This document shows, in pieces, positions 62,472 to 64,000 of a stretch of DNA of 64,000 nt (position 1 is the stretch's first letter; every line of letters begins with the position of its first letter). A model generated the notes under the pieces. The model made no database searches and was not told where the DNA came from. It saw nothing but the letters and a program-made list of their open reading frames with translations. Made by a program: the position numbers and the translations under genes. The stretch is from Pontibacter qinzhouensis (GTDB taxonomy: Bacteria; Bacteroidota; Bacteroidia; Cytophagales; Hymenobacteraceae): NCBI RefSeq assembly GCF_008017455.1, contig NZ_VRTY01000001.1, positions 62,001 to 126,000 on the forward strand, read 5' to 3'.

Positions 62472-62780
62472 TTAAATATCTATGCAGCATTCTTCCAGAC
62501 AATCGATTACATCTATTAATTTAGGAATCGAGAGGGAGTAGTAAATCTTCGTTCCGACTTTGAAAGAAGATAAAACACCTTTGTCTTTTAGCGTTATAAG
62601 GTGCTGAGAAGCAATTGCCTGAGGCAGATCCAGATACTTGTAAATCTCTGTAACCGTCATTTTCTCCTCCTTCCCCAGCAGATCTACAATCGCTAATCTT
62701 TTCGGGTGTGCCAGCACTTTCAGCATGGCAGCCGCTTTATCTATTTTCTTAGATTCAATTCTAGACAACAAACTTTTCAT
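62472..62780 (-). CDS. ArsR-family winged-helix regulator
   Basis: 102 residues. Seen: KVLAHPKRLAIVDLL, MTVTEIYKYLDLPQAIASQHLITLKDKGVL (recognition helix), and wing KVGTKIYYSLS; C-terminal CLEECC, three cysteines that might sense metal or thiol stress. Divergent from anmK, so it may regulate that promoter or itself. Effector is inference only. Confidence 0.9.
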   Translation of the reverse strand: MKSLLSRIESKKIDKAAAMLKVLAHPKRLAIVDLLGKEEKMTVTEIYKYLDLPQAIASQHLITLKDKGVLSSFKVGTKIYYSLSIPKLIDVIDCLEECCIDI

Positions 62781-62826
62781 AATTTAAAATAATACCTAAA
62801 CAGTTTCTACATACATTTAACATTCC

Positions 62827-62858
62827 TTGTCACATTTATACGGCACTTACAATATTTG
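62827..62858 (+). promoter_or_regulatory. Possible anmK promoter
   Basis: TTG at 62827-62829, 21-bp spacer, AATATTTG at 62851-62858 (one mismatch to TAnnTTTG); leader of about 28 nt. Confidence 0.4.
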
Positions 62859-62891
62859 GCTATACGCCGGTTAAAGCATTTCAATTATTTT

Positions 62892-63962
62892 ATGAACTCA
62901 TATAATGTAATCGGGCTAATGTCAGGCACTTCTCTCGACGGACTTGACATAGTACTTTGTAGGTTTACGTACGAAAACCAGAATTGGATATATAATATAC
63001 TTAATGCTACTACATTACTATATGATGATTATTGGATTGACTCCCTCCGTGATTGCGAAACCTGCACTGGCCGAAAATTAATTGCACTTGACCATGAATA
63101 CGGCAAGCACCTTGGCCAACAGGTAAAGGTGTTTGTGGAACAGCATAAAATTAAGGCAGATTTTGTGGCCTCACACGGCCATACTATCTTTCACCAGCCA
63201 GATCAGCATGTATCGCTGCAATTGGGCCATGGAGCCTACCTGGCAGCGCATGCGGGCCTGCCGGTTGTCTGCGATTTCCGCACCCTCGACATAGCGCTGG
63301 GAGGACAGGGCGCACCGCTTGTACCTACCGGAGATGAGCTACTTTTCCCGGAATATGATTTTTGCCTGAACCTGGGTGGCATCTCCAATGTGTCTTTTTC
63401 TTATAACGGGCAGCGGCTGGCCTTCGATATAAGCGCCTGCAACATGCTGCTGAACGCGTTGGCAAACGAAGCCGGACTGGCTTACGACGAAGACGGCCGC
63501 ATGGCAGCATCAGGAAAACTGCACCAGGAGTTGCTCGAGCAACTGAATGCCCCTGCTTACTTTTCGGCGCCATACCCAAAATCGTTGGGCAAAGAGTGGG
63601 TGCTTGAAAACAGTTTGGCCACACTTCAGGCAGCGGCCATTCCACTTGCCGACAAGCTTCATACGAGTTGCCACCACATTGCCACCCAGATTAAACTGGC
63701 ATTGCCCGTGCTGCACCAGCGGCGGCAGAAGATCTTAGTAACAGGTGGTGGCGCTTTTAACAAATACCTGGTTACGCTCCTCCAGCAGCACCTGGGCGAC
63801 AGGTACTTGGTTGTGGTGCCTGCACCAGAGGTAGTGTCTTATAAAGAGGCGCTGATATTTGCTTTTCTGGGGGTACTGCGCTGGCAGGAGCAGCCAAACT
63901 GCCGCAGAACAGTAACCGGTGCTGCCACAGATTCTATAGGTGGCGCCATTTATTTTCGGTAA
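62892..63962 (+). CDS. anmK: Anhydro-N-acetylmuramic acid kinase
   Basis: Peptidoglycan recycling enzyme that hydrolyses and phosphorylates 1,6-anhydro-MurNAc to MurNAc-6-phosphate. 356 residues from ATG 62892. Seen: IGLMSGTSLDGLDIVLC (about 7-23), SHGHTIFHQP, VVCDFRTLDIALGGQGAPLVPTGDELLF, FCLNLGGISNVSF, AFDISACNMLLN, and GGGAFNKYL near the C-terminus; all diagnostic of the AnmK branch of the ASKHA fold. murQ is not adjacent. Confidence 0.95.
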   Translation: MNSYNVIGLMSGTSLDGLDIVLCRFTYENQNWIYNILNATTLLYDDYWIDSLRDCETCTGRKLIALDHEYGKHLGQQVKVFVEQHKIKADFVASHGHTIFHQPDQHVSLQLGHGAYLAAHAGLPVVCDFRTLDIALGGQGAPLVPTGDELLFPEYDFCLNLGGISNVSFSYNGQRLAFDISACNMLLNALANEAGLAYDEDGRMAASGKLHQELLEQLNAPAYFSAPYPKSLGKEWVLENSLATLQAAAIPLADKLHTSCHHIATQIKLALPVLHQRRQKILVTGGGAFNKYLVTLLQQHLGDRYLVVVPAPEVVSYKEALIFAFLGVLRWQEQPNCRRTVTGAATDSIGGAIYFR

Positions 63963-64000
63963 CGCCTGCAACCCTGAGCAATAAAAACCCTTAATACCTT

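Noticed and set aside
1..64000. CRISPR arrays, rRNA, tRNA genes
   Set aside because: No regularly spaced identical repeats and no cloverleaf or rRNA sequence was recognised by eye; a tRNA scan was not possible.

Overview
The window looks like a chromosomal segment of a Bacteroidota bacterium, most like the Cytophagales/Hymenobacteraceae (Pontibacter- or Hymenobacter-like). The evidence is moderate GC coding sequence, AT-rich spacers, C-terminal type IX secretion (T9SS) sorting domains, Bacteroidota-type TAnnTTTG promoter boxes, an archaeal-type short ProS, archaeal-type phosphatidylserine decarboxylase, S9 dipeptidyl peptidase, FadL-like porin, and a FloA/NfeD pair. The taxonomic call is inference; no rRNA or tRNA gene was recognised.

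Layout. 1-1364: 3'-truncated CPA1 cation/proton antiporter (minus). 1494-4940: three minus-strand kynurenine-degradation genes (kynureninase, ACMS decarboxylase, 3-hydroxyanthranilate dioxygenase). 5200-8946: lipoprotein metallophosphoesterase fused to an outer-membrane beta-barrel. 9482-15886: giant DUF11-repeat T9SS surface protein interrupted by one in-frame TAG. 16353-19272: an atypical SDR and aminomuconate-semialdehyde dehydrogenase, which with the first cluster cover much of the 3-hydroxyanthranilate branch, with a small membrane gene between them. 19275-22772: YcxB-like protein, ClpP, an ECF sigma factor with a tiny partner, and an HPP membrane protein. 23350-28591: DPP-IV-like peptidase, FadL-like porin, Gly/Met-rich lipoprotein. 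28788-35886: ProS, NfeD-FloA, lipoprotein, 2OG-Fe(II) oxygenase, chromate transporter. 36072-39456: a second T9SS protein (NHL-repeat), broken by two in-frame TAGs plus a probable frameshift in an A8 tract within the signal peptide. 40230-44352: nucleotide-sugar operon (galE, rfbB, a WbpP-like epimerase, rfbA). 44704-47463: PrmC, RibD, fRMsr. 47787-49759: small lipoprotein, ASCH protein, small barrel. 50060-53830: Psd, CdsA, CPBP protease, Dus. 54098-57233: EamA and NhaC transporters. 57263-63962: acyltransferase-like protein, orphan histidine kinase, HemA, TM2 lipoprotein plus DUF2752, ArsR regulator, AnmK.

The most unusual feature is a family of 19 short (about 57-60 bp) interspersed repeats, found only between genes. 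Each has a conserved RCCCTTGRC block, a roughly 17-19 nt variable spacer, a CTTCGGAAGG mini-palindrome, and a conserved ATTTTCATT-n-GAATAATTT end. Many lie in the sense orientation just after a stop codon; some are paired and enclose other REP-like hairpins. I do not recognise the family. The second notable signal is three TAG codons, and no other stop, inside two otherwise long open T9SS-cargo genes, although TAG is an ordinary terminal stop in neighbouring genes.
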